DNA of 64,000 nt, taken from positions 1-64,000 of the forward strand of contig NZ_AUEP01000016.1 in assembly GCF_000426045.1 (NCBI RefSeq), written 5' to 3'. Position numbers and translations under genes: made by a program. The notes under the pieces are model-generated. The model was not told the DNA's origin. It did not search any database and was given only the letters and a program-made list of their open reading frames with translations. Numbering within the stretch: the first letter of the stretch is position 1; every line of letters starts with the position of its first letter. The stretch comes from Marmoricola sp. URHB0036. GTDB taxonomy: Bacteria; Actinomycetota; Actinomycetes; Propionibacteriales; Nocardioidaceae. This document shows positions 34,954 through 42,617 of this stretch, piece by piece.

Positions 34954-37626
34954 TCAGCGCCGGGCGTCGCCGCGCAGCACCGCTCGCGCGGCTTCGAGGC
35001 GAGCGACGGGGAGGCGGAAAGGTGAGCACGAGACGTAGTCGAGTCCTGCGCTCTCGAAGAACTGGATCGAGTCGGGGTCTCCTCCGTGCTCGCCGCAGAC
35101 GCCGAGGGCGAGGTTGGGTCGCACCTGGCGACCCTTGGCCACCGCGGTGGTGATGAGCGAGCCGACGCCCTCGGTGTCGAGCGACTCGAAGGGCGAGACT
35201 GCCAGGACTCCCTCGGCGAGGTACGCCGGGAAGAACGCCGCCTCCACGTCGTCGCGGGAGAAGCCCCACGTCATCTGGGTCAGGTCGTTGGTCCCGAACG
35301 AGAAGAAGTCGGCTTCGCTCGCGATCTGGTCGGCGGTCAGGGCGGCGCGGGGCACTTCGATCATCGTGCCGACGCGGTGGGGAACGGCGAAGCCGCGCCT
35401 GGACTCCACCTCCTCGGCAACACCGGCCAGGACCTGACGCATGCGGGCCAGCTCTCCAACCGTCGAGACCAGGGGCACCATGATCTCCGGCCTCGGATCG
35501 CCGCCCACCGCCAGACGATCGGCCGCGGCCTCCAGGATCGCTCGCGCCTGCATGGCGACCAGACCGGGGATGACCAGTCCGAGGCGCACACCGCGTAGAC
35601 CCAGCATCGGGTTCTGCTCGTGGGCGGCACGCACGGCGGCCAGGAGTCGGTGCCGGGTGGGGTTGCCGCGGCCCTGCTCGTCGTCGAGGGCCACCTCGAC
35701 CGACAGCTGGGTCAGGTCCGGCAGGAACTCGTGCAGGGGCGGGTCGATCAACCGGATCGTGACCGGCAGGCCATCCATCTCGGCGAGGATCCGGGTGAAG
35801 TCCTCGCGCTGAAGCGGAAGCATCTCGGCCAGCGCCGCGTCCCGCTCCGAGTCGTTGGTGGCCAGCACCAGCCTCTCGACCAGCACCCGGCGCGGGCCGA
35901 GGAACATATGCTCGGTACGGCACAACCCGATGCCCTGTGCACCGAACCGGCGGGCCCGTGCGGCGTCCTCGGGGGTGTCGGCGTTCGCGTGCACCTCCAT
36001 CCGGCGTACACCGTCGGCATGGGTCAGCAAGGCCGCCACTGCATCGACCACGGGATCCTCGACCGCCTTGCCGTCGAAGTACCTGACGACGGCCGAGTCG
36101 ACGACCGGAACCGCGCCGGCGTAGACCTCTCCCGTCGTCCCGTCGAGAGAGACGACGTCCCCCTCGTGGAGGACCGGCCCCCCACGCACCTGGACCTGCC
36201 TCTGCACGAGATCGACGAGCAGGGCCTCCGCTCCGCAGACGCACGGTCGTCCCATCCCACGCGCCACCACGGCGGCATGCGAGGTCTTGCCGCCTCGACT
36301 GGTCAGGGTGCCGCACGCTGCGACCATGCCTTGGAGGTCGTCCGGGTTCGTCTCCTCGCGGACCAGGATGACGTCTTCGCCCCGCTCGCTCCACGTCACG
36401 GCGGTCCCGGCGTCGAGCACGACCCGGCCGACGGCAGCGCCTGGGGACGCGCCGATCCCGACGGTGAGGCTCTGCTTGGCGACTGCATCGTCGAAGCGCG
36501 GGAACATGAGGCGCGCCAGCTGCGCTCCGGTCACTCGGAGGACCGCTTCGTCGAGATCCACGAGTCCTTCACCGGCCATGGCGTGCGCGATCCGGAACGC
36601 GGCCTCCGGCGTGCGTTTGCCGACCCGGGTCTGGAGCATCCAGAGCTTGCCTGCCTCGATGGTGAACTCGATGTCGCACATGTCCCGGTAGTGGCGCTCG
36701 AGAGCGGCCATGTTCCTCAGCAGCTCTTCGTACGACGGCTTGTCCAGCTCGATGAGGTCACTGAGAGGCACCGTGTTGCGGATGCCCGAGACGACGTCCT
36801 CGCCCTGTGCGTGCTGCAGGTAGTCGCCGTACACCCCGCTCGCGCCCGTGGCAGGGTCGCGGGTGAACGCCACGCCGGAGCCGGAGGATGCGCCGCGGTT
36901 GCCGAAGACCATGGCCTGCACGTTGACTGCCGTGCCCAGGTCCTCGGAGATGTGCTCGCGCTGCCGGTAGAAGGTGGCGCGCGGCGTGTGCCAGGAGTCG
37001 AAGACAGCCCGGACGGCGAGGTCGAGCTGCTCCCGGGGATCCTGGGGAAACCCGCGCCCGGCGTGCTGCAGCACCAAACCCTGGTAGGTGCTCACCAGCT
37101 CGCGCAGGTCGTCAACGGCGAGGCCGGCATCGTCGACGCTCGATCGGTCGTCCTTGAGCTCGGCGAGCGCGGTGGCGAACACCTTGGGCTCGATCCCGAG
37201 CACGGTGCTGCCGAACATCTGGATGAGACGCCGGTAGGAGTCGAGGGCGAAGCGCTCGCCACCGTGGCGCGCCAGTCCGTTCACGGAGTCGTCGTTCAGT
37301 CCTACGTCGAGGACGGTCTCCATCATGCCCGGCATCGAGAACTTGGAGCCTGACCGGACCGAGACGAGCAGGGGATCTGAGGGGTCACCGAGTCGGCGGT
37401 CCATCTGCCGTTCGAGCCGGGCGAGGTGCTCGCCCACCTCCGTGTCGAGGCCGTCTGGCACCACACCGTCGCGCAGGTACGCGCGGCAGGCCTCGGTGGT
37501 GATGGTGAATCCCGGCGGAACCGGTAGCCCGAGCCGGCACATCTCGGCAAGGTTGGCGCCCTTGCCTCCCAGCAGGTCCGCCTGGGATCGGTCGCCTTCT
37601 GCGAAGTCACGTACGAAGCCGGTCAC
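34954..37626 (-). CDS. ppdK: Pyruvate, phosphate dikinase
   Basis: PPDK interconverts pyruvate, ATP and phosphate with phosphoenolpyruvate, AMP and diphosphate; in anaerobic settings it can spend diphosphate to make ATP in glycolysis. The protein is 890 residues, full length. The N-terminal ATP-grasp region opens FAEGDRSQADLLGGKGANLAEM, the central phosphohistidine is in TLTSRGGKTSHAAVVARGMG and the C-terminal PEP domain has LRGVRLGL and the active-site cysteine in GVCGEHGGDP. The start is GTG 37626, the position of the family N-terminus, with no obvious ribosome-binding site; a 38-codon open frame ends 10 bp upstream and might couple translation. A DevR-like box lies upstream of that small frame. 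Confidence 0.96.
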   Translation of the reverse strand: MTGFVRDFAEGDRSQADLLGGKGANLAEMCRLGLPVPPGFTITTEACRAYLRDGVVPDGLDTEVGEHLARLERQMDRRLGDPSDPLLVSVRSGSKFSMPGMMETVLDVGLNDDSVNGLARHGGERFALDSYRRLIQMFGSTVLGIEPKVFATALAELKDDRSSVDDAGLAVDDLRELVSTYQGLVLQHAGRGFPQDPREQLDLAVRAVFDSWHTPRATFYRQREHISEDLGTAVNVQAMVFGNRGASSGSGVAFTRDPATGASGVYGDYLQHAQGEDVVSGIRNTVPLSDLIELDKPSYEELLRNMAALERHYRDMCDIEFTIEAGKLWMLQTRVGKRTPEAAFRIAHAMAGEGLVDLDEAVLRVTGAQLARLMFPRFDDAVAKQSLTVGIGASPGAAVGRVVLDAGTAVTWSERGEDVILVREETNPDDLQGMVAACGTLTSRGGKTSHAAVVARGMGRPCVCGAEALLVDLVQRQVQVRGGPVLHEGDVVSLDGTTGEVYAGAVPVVDSAVVRYFDGKAVEDPVVDAVAALLTHADGVRRMEVHANADTPEDAARARRFGAQGIGLCRTEHMFLGPRRVLVERLVLATNDSERDAALAEMLPLQREDFTRILAEMDGLPVTIRLIDPPLHEFLPDLTQLSVEVALDDEQGRGNPTRHRLLAAVRAAHEQNPMLGLRGVRLGLVIPGLVAMQARAILEAAADRLAVGGDPRPEIMVPLVSTVGELARMRQVLAGVAEEVESRRGFAVPHRVGTMIEVPRAALTADQIASEADFFSFGTNDLTQMTWGFSRDDVEAAFFPAYLAEGVLAVSPFESLDTEGVGSLITTAVAKGRQVRPNLALGVCGEHGGDPDSIQFFESAGLDYVSCSPFRLPVARLEAARAVLRGDARR

Positions 37627-37636
37627 GTCAGCGCTC

Positions 37637-37753
37637 TCAGTGTCGGGGCGAGCGCGTCGTCGGCGTGCCTGCCAGATGACGGCACAGGATCGCGCGGGAC
37701 CTGGTCAGCGAGGTCGGTCGCGCGGCGAGACGGGGCGAGGTGGATGTGCTCAT
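37637..37753 (-). CDS. Putative 38-residue leader peptide before ppdK
   Basis: A short frame starts at ATG 37753, nine bases after GGAGG, and ends 10 bp before the ppdK GTG. The product is basic and rich in Ser, Thr and Arg (MSTSTSPRLAARPTSLTRSR at its N-terminus), with one cysteine and no recognised family. Its good ribosome-binding site, contrasted with none at ppdK, suggests that ribosomes load here and reinitiate at ppdK. It lies 56 bp downstream of a DevR-like box, so it would be in the same transcript. It could equally be a chance frame. Confidence 0.4.
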   Translation of the reverse strand: MSTSTSPRLAARPTSLTRSRAILCRHLAGTPTTRSPRH

Positions 37754-37808
37754 GGTGGAGTGCCTCCTTGATTGGTCTGAGCCTCGCGGCCAGGCGCGGA
37801 GGTCGGCA

Positions 37809-37822
37809 GGGTCGTAGGTCCC
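37809..37822. promoter_or_regulatory. DevR-like box upstream of ppdK
   Basis: GGGTCGTAGGTCCC matches nine of the ten GGGAC/GTCCC core positions. It is 56 bp upstream of the putative leader start and 183 bp upstream of the ppdK start. No second site was seen 22 bp away. Confidence 0.55.
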
Positions 37823-37901
37823 GATCGGACAGGCAGATGAGGCACCCCGCCACGTCGCAGACGGTGGCGAACCCGTAGCGGCACGGGATGATCCGACACA
37901 G

Positions 37902-38123
37902 CTACGCGGCACGGGCGACCAGTCGCGAACTGCGGGTGCTTGAGGGCCGGTGGACGTCACCCGTCAGCACACGTTCCGCGGTTGACTGAAGAATCGGCAG
38001 CGGATCTTTCTCACCGCCGGCCACAGCAATGATCAACACCGTGGCTGCGGCCTCGACAGGGGAGACACCCAGCCGGCGCGATGTGCTGGCCGATTGCGTG
38101 CTCGTGTACAGCGGCGGATTCAC
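37902..38123 (-). CDS. Hypothetical 73-residue protein (doubtful)
   Basis: An open frame in the gap upstream of ppdK encodes 73 residues, with a moderately hydrophobic middle (EAAATVLIIAVAGGEKDPLP) and a basic tail. Third-position GC is about 75%, lower than in neighbouring genes, and no ribosome-binding site is clear. I do not recognise a family. It may be a real small gene or a degraded one. It runs toward ppdK and ends about 80 bp before the DevR-like box. Confidence 0.3.
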   Translation of the reverse strand: MNPPLYTSTQSASTSRRLGVSPVEAAATVLIIAVAGGEKDPLPILQSTAERVLTGDVHRPSSTRSSRLVARAA

Positions 38124-38449
38124 CGAGTCTTCACGTGGACCGGACCGAAGTGCGCGTCAGAGGTGTCCACGGGCCCGACGGACTGACCGGTCGGCGGGTA
38201 GCCATCCACTAGGCGCCGCGGCGGGGGAATCCTGGGAAAGAGAGGACCGGCGGGGTGCGCCTGTGCAAACCCGCTGGCACGAGCGGAACCCCAGTTGACG
38301 CGGTGTCGGCCTCTCGGGTGCATAGTCTGAGCACGCGGTGGCCCGCTGGGCGGGTTTCGGTGACGGTCCCGCCCGCGCGGGGTGGGGGAGAGGGACGGGC
38401 GCCGCGTCGAGGCGCCGATGAGCACTGGAGCGTCATCACGGGAGGACAG
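38124..38449. other. Noncoding gap before the E1 genes
   Basis: No convincing gene was found. A TTGACG at 38295-38300 followed by CATAGT at 38321 could be a weak sigma-A promoter with a spacer about two bases too long. No good DevR-like dyad is seen; the only candidate, ending GGTCCC at 38370, has no left half. This marks the right edge of the presumed DevR island. Confidence 0.4.
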
Positions 38450-39433
38450 ATGGACGTCGGGCGCGACGTGACGCTGCTCGAGGCCACGCGCCGGGCGTTG
38501 GTCGACGCCATGGAGGCCAGCGAACGAGTGGTCCTCCTGGGGCAGGACGTGGGACGGCTCGGTGGGGTCTTCCGGGCCACCGAGGGCCTGCTCGAGCGCT
38601 TCCCCGGCCGCGTCTTCGACACCCCTCTCGCGGAGGGCGGCATCGTCGGCGCCTCGGTCGGGCTCGCCATCGGCGGGTTGGTGCCGGTCGCGGAGATCCA
38701 GTTCGCGGGCTTCCTCCACCAGGCCTTCCACCAGATCACGCAGCAGCTGGCGCGCTACCGGTTCCGGTCCCGTGGTCGGTTCCACCTGCCTGTCACCATC
38801 CGCGCGCCGTACGGCGGCGGCCTGCGGATGCCTGAGTTCCACCCGGACTCCCTGGAGGCCCAGCTCGCCAACGTCCCGGGGCTCAAGGTGTTCGCACCGG
38901 CCTTTCCCGACGATGCCTACGCGCTGCTGCGCGAAGCCGTTCGGGACCCTGACCCGGTGCTGTTCCTGGAACCGCAACGGCTCTACCGTTCCGTGCGCGG
39001 CCCCCTGCACCTCGACGACACGGGTTCCTCTGCCGCCCGGCTTCGCCGCGAAGGGGACGACGTCCTGCTCGTGAGCTGGGGGCCGGCCGTGCACACCTGC
39101 CTGACCGCAGCCCAGGAGCTCGAGACCGGTCACGGCGTCCAGGCTGCGGTGCTCGACCTGCGACGCCTGAGCCCGATCGACGACCGAGGCCTGTGCGAGG
39201 CGGCCGCGGCGCGGAGGCGAGTCGTCGTGGTGCACGAGGGCGTACGGACGGCGGGTCTGGGGGCCGAGGTGGTGGCGCGTCTCCAGGAGGCGTTGGCCGA
39301 CACGATCTCGCTGCCGATCCTGCGCGTCGCGGCGCCGGACACGCCGTACCCGCCCGGGCGCCTCGAGGACCATTTCCTGCCCTCGACCGGCAAGGTCGTG
39401 GCAGCTGCCCTCAGGGCGGTGCACGGACGATGA
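38450..39433 (+). CDS. 2-oxo acid dehydrogenase E1 component, beta subunit
   Basis: With the alpha subunit this forms the TPP-dependent heterotetramer that decarboxylates pyruvate or branched-chain 2-oxo acids and acylates E2 lipoate. The 327-residue protein has LGQDVGRLGGVFRATEGL, FDTPLAEGGIVGASVGLA (E1-beta glutamate), QFAGFLHQAFHQI and the C-terminal VVVVHEGVRTAGLGAEV. It is standard length. The start is ATG 38450 after GGGAGGAC. Unusually the beta gene comes before alpha, with which it overlaps by ATGA. Substrate cannot be decided: sequence features fit both pyruvate and branched-chain types. No E2 with lipoyl domain or E3 lies in the window. Confidence 0.92.
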   Translation: MDVGRDVTLLEATRRALVDAMEASERVVLLGQDVGRLGGVFRATEGLLERFPGRVFDTPLAEGGIVGASVGLAIGGLVPVAEIQFAGFLHQAFHQITQQLARYRFRSRGRFHLPVTIRAPYGGGLRMPEFHPDSLEAQLANVPGLKVFAPAFPDDAYALLREAVRDPDPVLFLEPQRLYRSVRGPLHLDDTGSSAARLRREGDDVLLVSWGPAVHTCLTAAQELETGHGVQAAVLDLRRLSPIDDRGLCEAAAARRRVVVVHEGVRTAGLGAEVVARLQEALADTISLPILRVAAPDTPYPPGRLEDHFLPSTGKVVAAALRAVHGR

Positions 39434-40488
39434 CCGCGACACGAGACTGGGCTCGCGAGTGGGCGGAGGGCGACGGCCAGCCCCTGCAGCTCCTGGGCCA
39501 CGACGGACGGATCCTTCGCCCGGAGGTCGCACGTCCGCCGGACGACCTGGTGCGCGAGGGGCTGCGACTCATGCTGCTGTCGCGTGCGATCGACGAGCGG
39601 TGCACCAACCTCCAACGGCAAGGGCGGCTCGGGCTGTACGCGCCCGTGCTCGGCCAGGAGGCCGCCGTGGTCGGCTCGCACCTGGCGATCGACCCAGCGG
39701 TGGACTGGCTGGTGCCGGCCTCGCGGGAGCAACCCGCGATGCTGCGGCACGGCTGGCCCCTCGACCGGATGCTGGCGTTGATGCTCGGCAGGTTCGAGGC
39801 CGCCCGGATCCCTGACGACGTCCGGATGCTGCCGCGACAGCAGTCGATCGGCAGCCAGCTGCCGCACGCCGTGGGCATCGCGTGGTCGGCGTCCATCGAA
39901 AGACGCGACGACGTCACCCTCGCCTACTGCGGGGACGGCGCCACCTCGGAGGGCGACTTCCATGAGGCCTGCAACCTCGCCGGCGTGATGCAGGTGCCCC
40001 TCGTCCTGGTCGTCATCAACAACCAGTACGCGATCTCGACCCCGATCGCGAAGCAGACCCGTGCTGCTCGCCTGGCCGACCGGGCTCGTGGCTACGGGTT
40101 CCCCGGGGTGGCCGTCGACGGCAACGACCTCCTGGCGGTGCACGAGGTCACCAGCCAGGCTGTGGAGCGCGCCCGCAGCGGTCAGGGACCGACCATGATC
40201 GAGGCGGTGACCTACCGGCTCGGTTTCCACAACACCTCTGACAACCCGTCGCTGTACCGGGAGCCGGCCGAGGTGGCCCGGGCCGAGGAGCTCGATCCAG
40301 TGGCCCGCGTCGTGGCGTACGCCGAGACCCAGGGGCTCGTGGACGCGGCCGCCGTCGAGGCGCAGGTGCTCGAGGCGCGGGCCGAGGTCGCGACCGCGCT
40401 CGAGCGCGCCCTGACCTACCCGACACCCGGTCCCGATGACGTCTTCCGGCACGTCTCCGCCGAGGAGGACCAGCGCGCGTCAGAGTGA
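39430..40488 (+). CDS. 2-oxo acid dehydrogenase E1 component, alpha subunit
   Basis: The 352-residue subunit carries the TPP-binding motif GDGATSEGDFHEACNLAG through VVINNQYAIS, and the phosphorylation-loop region YRLGFHNTSDNPSLYR, whose HNTSD is close to the branched-chain E1 HSTSDD pattern. That tilts the guess toward a branched-chain substrate. The N-terminal region has RQGRLGLYAPVLGQEAAVVG. The ATG at 39430 overlaps the beta stop by 4 bp; a longer frame upstream lies within the beta gene and is rejected. Its end overlaps the convergent LysR gene by 9 bp. Confidence 0.92.
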   Translation: MTATRDWAREWAEGDGQPLQLLGHDGRILRPEVARPPDDLVREGLRLMLLSRAIDERCTNLQRQGRLGLYAPVLGQEAAVVGSHLAIDPAVDWLVPASREQPAMLRHGWPLDRMLALMLGRFEAARIPDDVRMLPRQQSIGSQLPHAVGIAWSASIERRDDVTLAYCGDGATSEGDFHEACNLAGVMQVPLVLVVINNQYAISTPIAKQTRAARLADRARGYGFPGVAVDGNDLLAVHEVTSQAVERARSGQGPTMIEAVTYRLGFHNTSDNPSLYREPAEVARAEELDPVARVVAYAETQGLVDAAAVEAQVLEARAEVATALERALTYPTPGPDDVFRHVSAEEDQRASE

Positions 40489-41385
40489 GCGTTCGCGCGC
40501 CGTCTGGCGGATCGCGGCCAGCATCGGCTCGGCCAGCGGCAGGTGCTTCACGTTCTGCGCGGTGACGGCGTACAGGAGCCGCGTGGGCTCGCCCGTGATG
40601 CGGTAGTGGCGTACGCCGGACAACGTCAGGCGCGCGGTCGCCGGCACGATCGCGACTGCCACGCCCGCCGACACCAGGGCCTGGGCGACCTGGAACGACT
40701 CGGTCTCGAACGTGACGCGGGGGACGAAGCCGAAGCCGGCGGCCAGCACATCGAGCTGCACCCGGTGCCGGCGACCCGGAGCTCCACTCACCCAGGCGTC
40801 GTCCTCCAGCTCACGGAGGTCGACCGTGGCGCGCGCGTGCGCGGCGAGCGCGTGGTCGTCGGGTACGGCGAGCAGCAGCTCGTCGACCGACAGCTCGTGG
40901 AGCGCGAGCCCTTCGTGGGCGGGGACGGTGCCGTAGCCCGCGACCACGGCCAGGTCGAGGCTTCCGTCGGCGACCAGCTCGACGCCGGTGTCGGAGCCGA
41001 CCTCGACGACGGAGAGCTCGCTGTCCGGGTAGCGCAGCCGGATCGTCGCCAGCGCGTCCGCGAGGATCGGCTGCACGGTCGACGCGACGGCGCCGACTCG
41101 GAGGCGTCGGGCGTGCCGGCCGAGCAGCCGGTCGGAGTCCTCGGCGGCGGCCTCCACGTGGTCGGTGATGGCGCGCCCGTGCTCCGCGAGCGCGACCCCC
41201 AGCTCGGTCAGGGAGGCGCCGCGCGAGCCGCGGCTGACCACCGCGACGCCGAGCTCGTCCTCGACCCGGGCGACCTGCTGGGAGACGGCCGGCGGGCTGA
41301 CGCCCAGGGCCCGCGCCGCGCCGGCCAGGCTGCCGGCCCGCTGCACCTCACCGAGAAGCTGGAGGTGGAAGGCGCTGAGGGGCAT
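40480..41385 (-). CDS. LysR-family transcriptional regulator
   Basis: The 301-residue protein has an N-terminal winged helix-turn-helix (residues about 3-62; GSLAGAARALGVSPPAVSQQ) and a periplasmic-binding-protein-like effector domain (about 90-295). It is divergent from the split TPP decarboxylase operon, so it most likely controls that operon, and possibly the catabolic genes beyond, in response to a pathway intermediate. The intergenic region of about 90 bp holds a short dyad AACG-GTT-CGTT at 41413-41423 that may be its binding site. The ATG at 41385 begins the family HTH (MPLSAFHLQLLGEVQRAGSL). Confidence 0.92.
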   Translation of the reverse strand: MPLSAFHLQLLGEVQRAGSLAGAARALGVSPPAVSQQVARVEDELGVAVVSRGSRGASLTELGVALAEHGRAITDHVEAAAEDSDRLLGRHARRLRVGAVASTVQPILADALATIRLRYPDSELSVVEVGSDTGVELVADGSLDLAVVAGYGTVPAHEGLALHELSVDELLLAVPDDHALAAHARATVDLRELEDDAWVSGAPGRRHRVQLDVLAAGFGFVPRVTFETESFQVAQALVSAGVAVAIVPATARLTLSGVRHYRITGEPTRLLYAVTAQNVKHLPLAEPMLAAIRQTARERSL

Positions 41386-41412
41386 GAAGCGGACCTTATC
41401 GCTCCGCTCGCC

Positions 41413-41423
41413 AACGGTTCGTT
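41413..41423. promoter_or_regulatory. Short dyad, candidate LysR operator
   Basis: AACG-GTT-CGTT is an interrupted palindrome midway between the divergent LysR gene and the decarboxylase operon. LysR regulators often bind T-N11-A dyads, which this does not clearly match. Confidence 0.25.
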
Positions 41424-41477
41424 CCCTATCGACCGGGGATTGGGGATCCTGTGACCACCGAGCGACGAGGACGTGGG

Positions 41478-42011
41478 ATGAGCACAGCGGTGGCAGCGAC
41501 GACGTGGCAGGAGTCCGTCTTCCGGGGTCTGAAGAAGGCGGGGGTCCGGCAGGTCGCCTACGTCCCCGACGCGGGGCACGCGCACGCGATCCAGCAGGCC
41601 AAGGACGACCCCGAGATCCGCGACGTCGTGCTGACCACCGAGGAGGAGGGCGTCGCGCTGGTGTGCGGCGCCTGGCTCGGCGGCGACCGGGCCGTGCTCC
41701 TGATGCAGAGCAGCGGTGTCGGCAACTGCGTCAACATGTTCTCGCTGCTCGAGTCGTGCCGGTTCCCGTTCCTGACGATCGTGACGATGCGGGGGGAGTA
41801 CGCCGAGTTCAACCCGTGGCAGGGGCCGATGGGACGGGCCACTCAACGCGCGCTGGAGCTGATGGGCGTCACGGTGATGCGGGTCGAGGACCCCGACGAG
41901 GTCGAGGCCACGATCAGCGCCGCCGCCGACTCGGTGTTCCTCGCAGGCGAGCGGGTCGCCGTACTCCTCGGGCAGAAGATGATCGGCCGCAAGAAGTGGG
42001 AGCAGGACTGA
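41478..42011 (+). CDS. TPP-dependent decarboxylase, alpha (N-terminal-type) subunit
   Basis: This 177-residue protein is the pyrimidine-binding half of a split TPP enzyme, related to ComD of sulfopyruvate decarboxylase and the N-terminal half of phosphonopyruvate decarboxylase. It has TTEEEGVALVCGAWLGG with the catalytic glutamate, and LLMQSSGVGNCVNMFSLLESCR. Such enzymes decarboxylate short 2-oxo acids to aldehydes. The start is placed at ATG 41478 (MSTAVAATTW) after GAGGA; a GTG at 41451 would add nine residues. The stop overlaps the next ATG (TGATG). With the downstream aldehyde dehydrogenase, a 2-oxo acid would go to an aldehyde and then an acid. Sulfopyruvate itself is not implied. Confidence 0.85.
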   Translation: MSTAVAATTWQESVFRGLKKAGVRQVAYVPDAGHAHAIQQAKDDPEIRDVVLTTEEEGVALVCGAWLGGDRAVLLMQSSGVGNCVNMFSLLESCRFPFLTIVTMRGEYAEFNPWQGPMGRATQRALELMGVTVMRVEDPDEVEATISAAADSVFLAGERVAVLLGQKMIGRKKWEQD

Positions 42012-42592
42012 TGACGGACCTGCTCGAACGCCGCAGTGCCGTCTCCACGTTGCTCGACCGGCTGCCCGACGCGCTCGTCGTCACCGGGCTCGGATCGCCG
42101 ACGTACGACGTGTACGCCGCCGGCCAGCGCGACACGAACTTCTACCTCTGGGGTGCCATGGGTGGTGCCGTGCCGCTGGCGCTCGGCCTCGCCCTCGCAC
42201 AGTCGGACCGGTCGGTGCTGGCCGTCACCGGCGACGGCGAGCAGCTGATGGGCATCGGTTCGCTGGCCAGCGTGGCCGCGTGCGCCCCGCCCAACCTGAC
42301 GATCGTCGTGCTCGACAACGGCCACTTCGGCGAGACCGGGATGCAGGCCAGCCACACCAGCCTCGGGACCGACCTGGCGGCGGTGGCCCGCGGCTTCGGG
42401 ATCGCGCGTGCGCGCACCGTCGAGACCACCGAGCAGCTGGTCGAGCTGACAGACGTGGCTGCTCAACGCTCGGGGACGACGTTCGCCTGCGTGCGGGTCG
42501 GGCTGCATGAGAACGCCCGGGCGATGCCGCCTCGTGACGGGGTCGCGAACAAGCACAGCTTCCGGGCCGCGCTCGGGCTCACCACGTTCTAG
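42011..42592 (+). CDS. TPP-dependent decarboxylase, beta (C-terminal-type) subunit
   Basis: This 193-residue partner carries the diphosphate-binding half. The TPP/Mg2+ motif is GDGEQLMGIGSLASVAACAP ending in VVLDN. WGAMGGAVPLALGLALAQ precedes it, as in ComE and phosphonopyruvate decarboxylase. Both halves are needed for an active site, and the 1-bp overlap with the alpha gene secures equal expression. The frame upstream of ATG 42011 is rejected because it lies in the alpha gene. It ends 25 bp before the aldehyde dehydrogenase gene. Confidence 0.87.
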   Translation: MTDLLERRSAVSTLLDRLPDALVVTGLGSPTYDVYAAGQRDTNFYLWGAMGGAVPLALGLALAQSDRSVLAVTGDGEQLMGIGSLASVAACAPPNLTIVVLDNGHFGETGMQASHTSLGTDLAAVARGFGIARARTVETTEQLVELTDVAAQRSGTTFACVRVGLHENARAMPPRDGVANKHSFRAALGLTTF

Positions 42593-42617
42593 ATCCCATC
42601 TTGGAAGGAGCCAGGAG

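Noticed and set aside
38357-38370. A DevR-like site ending GGTCCC before the E1 genes
   Set aside because: Only the right half is present; the left half (TCGGTG) has none of the GGGAC core in register.
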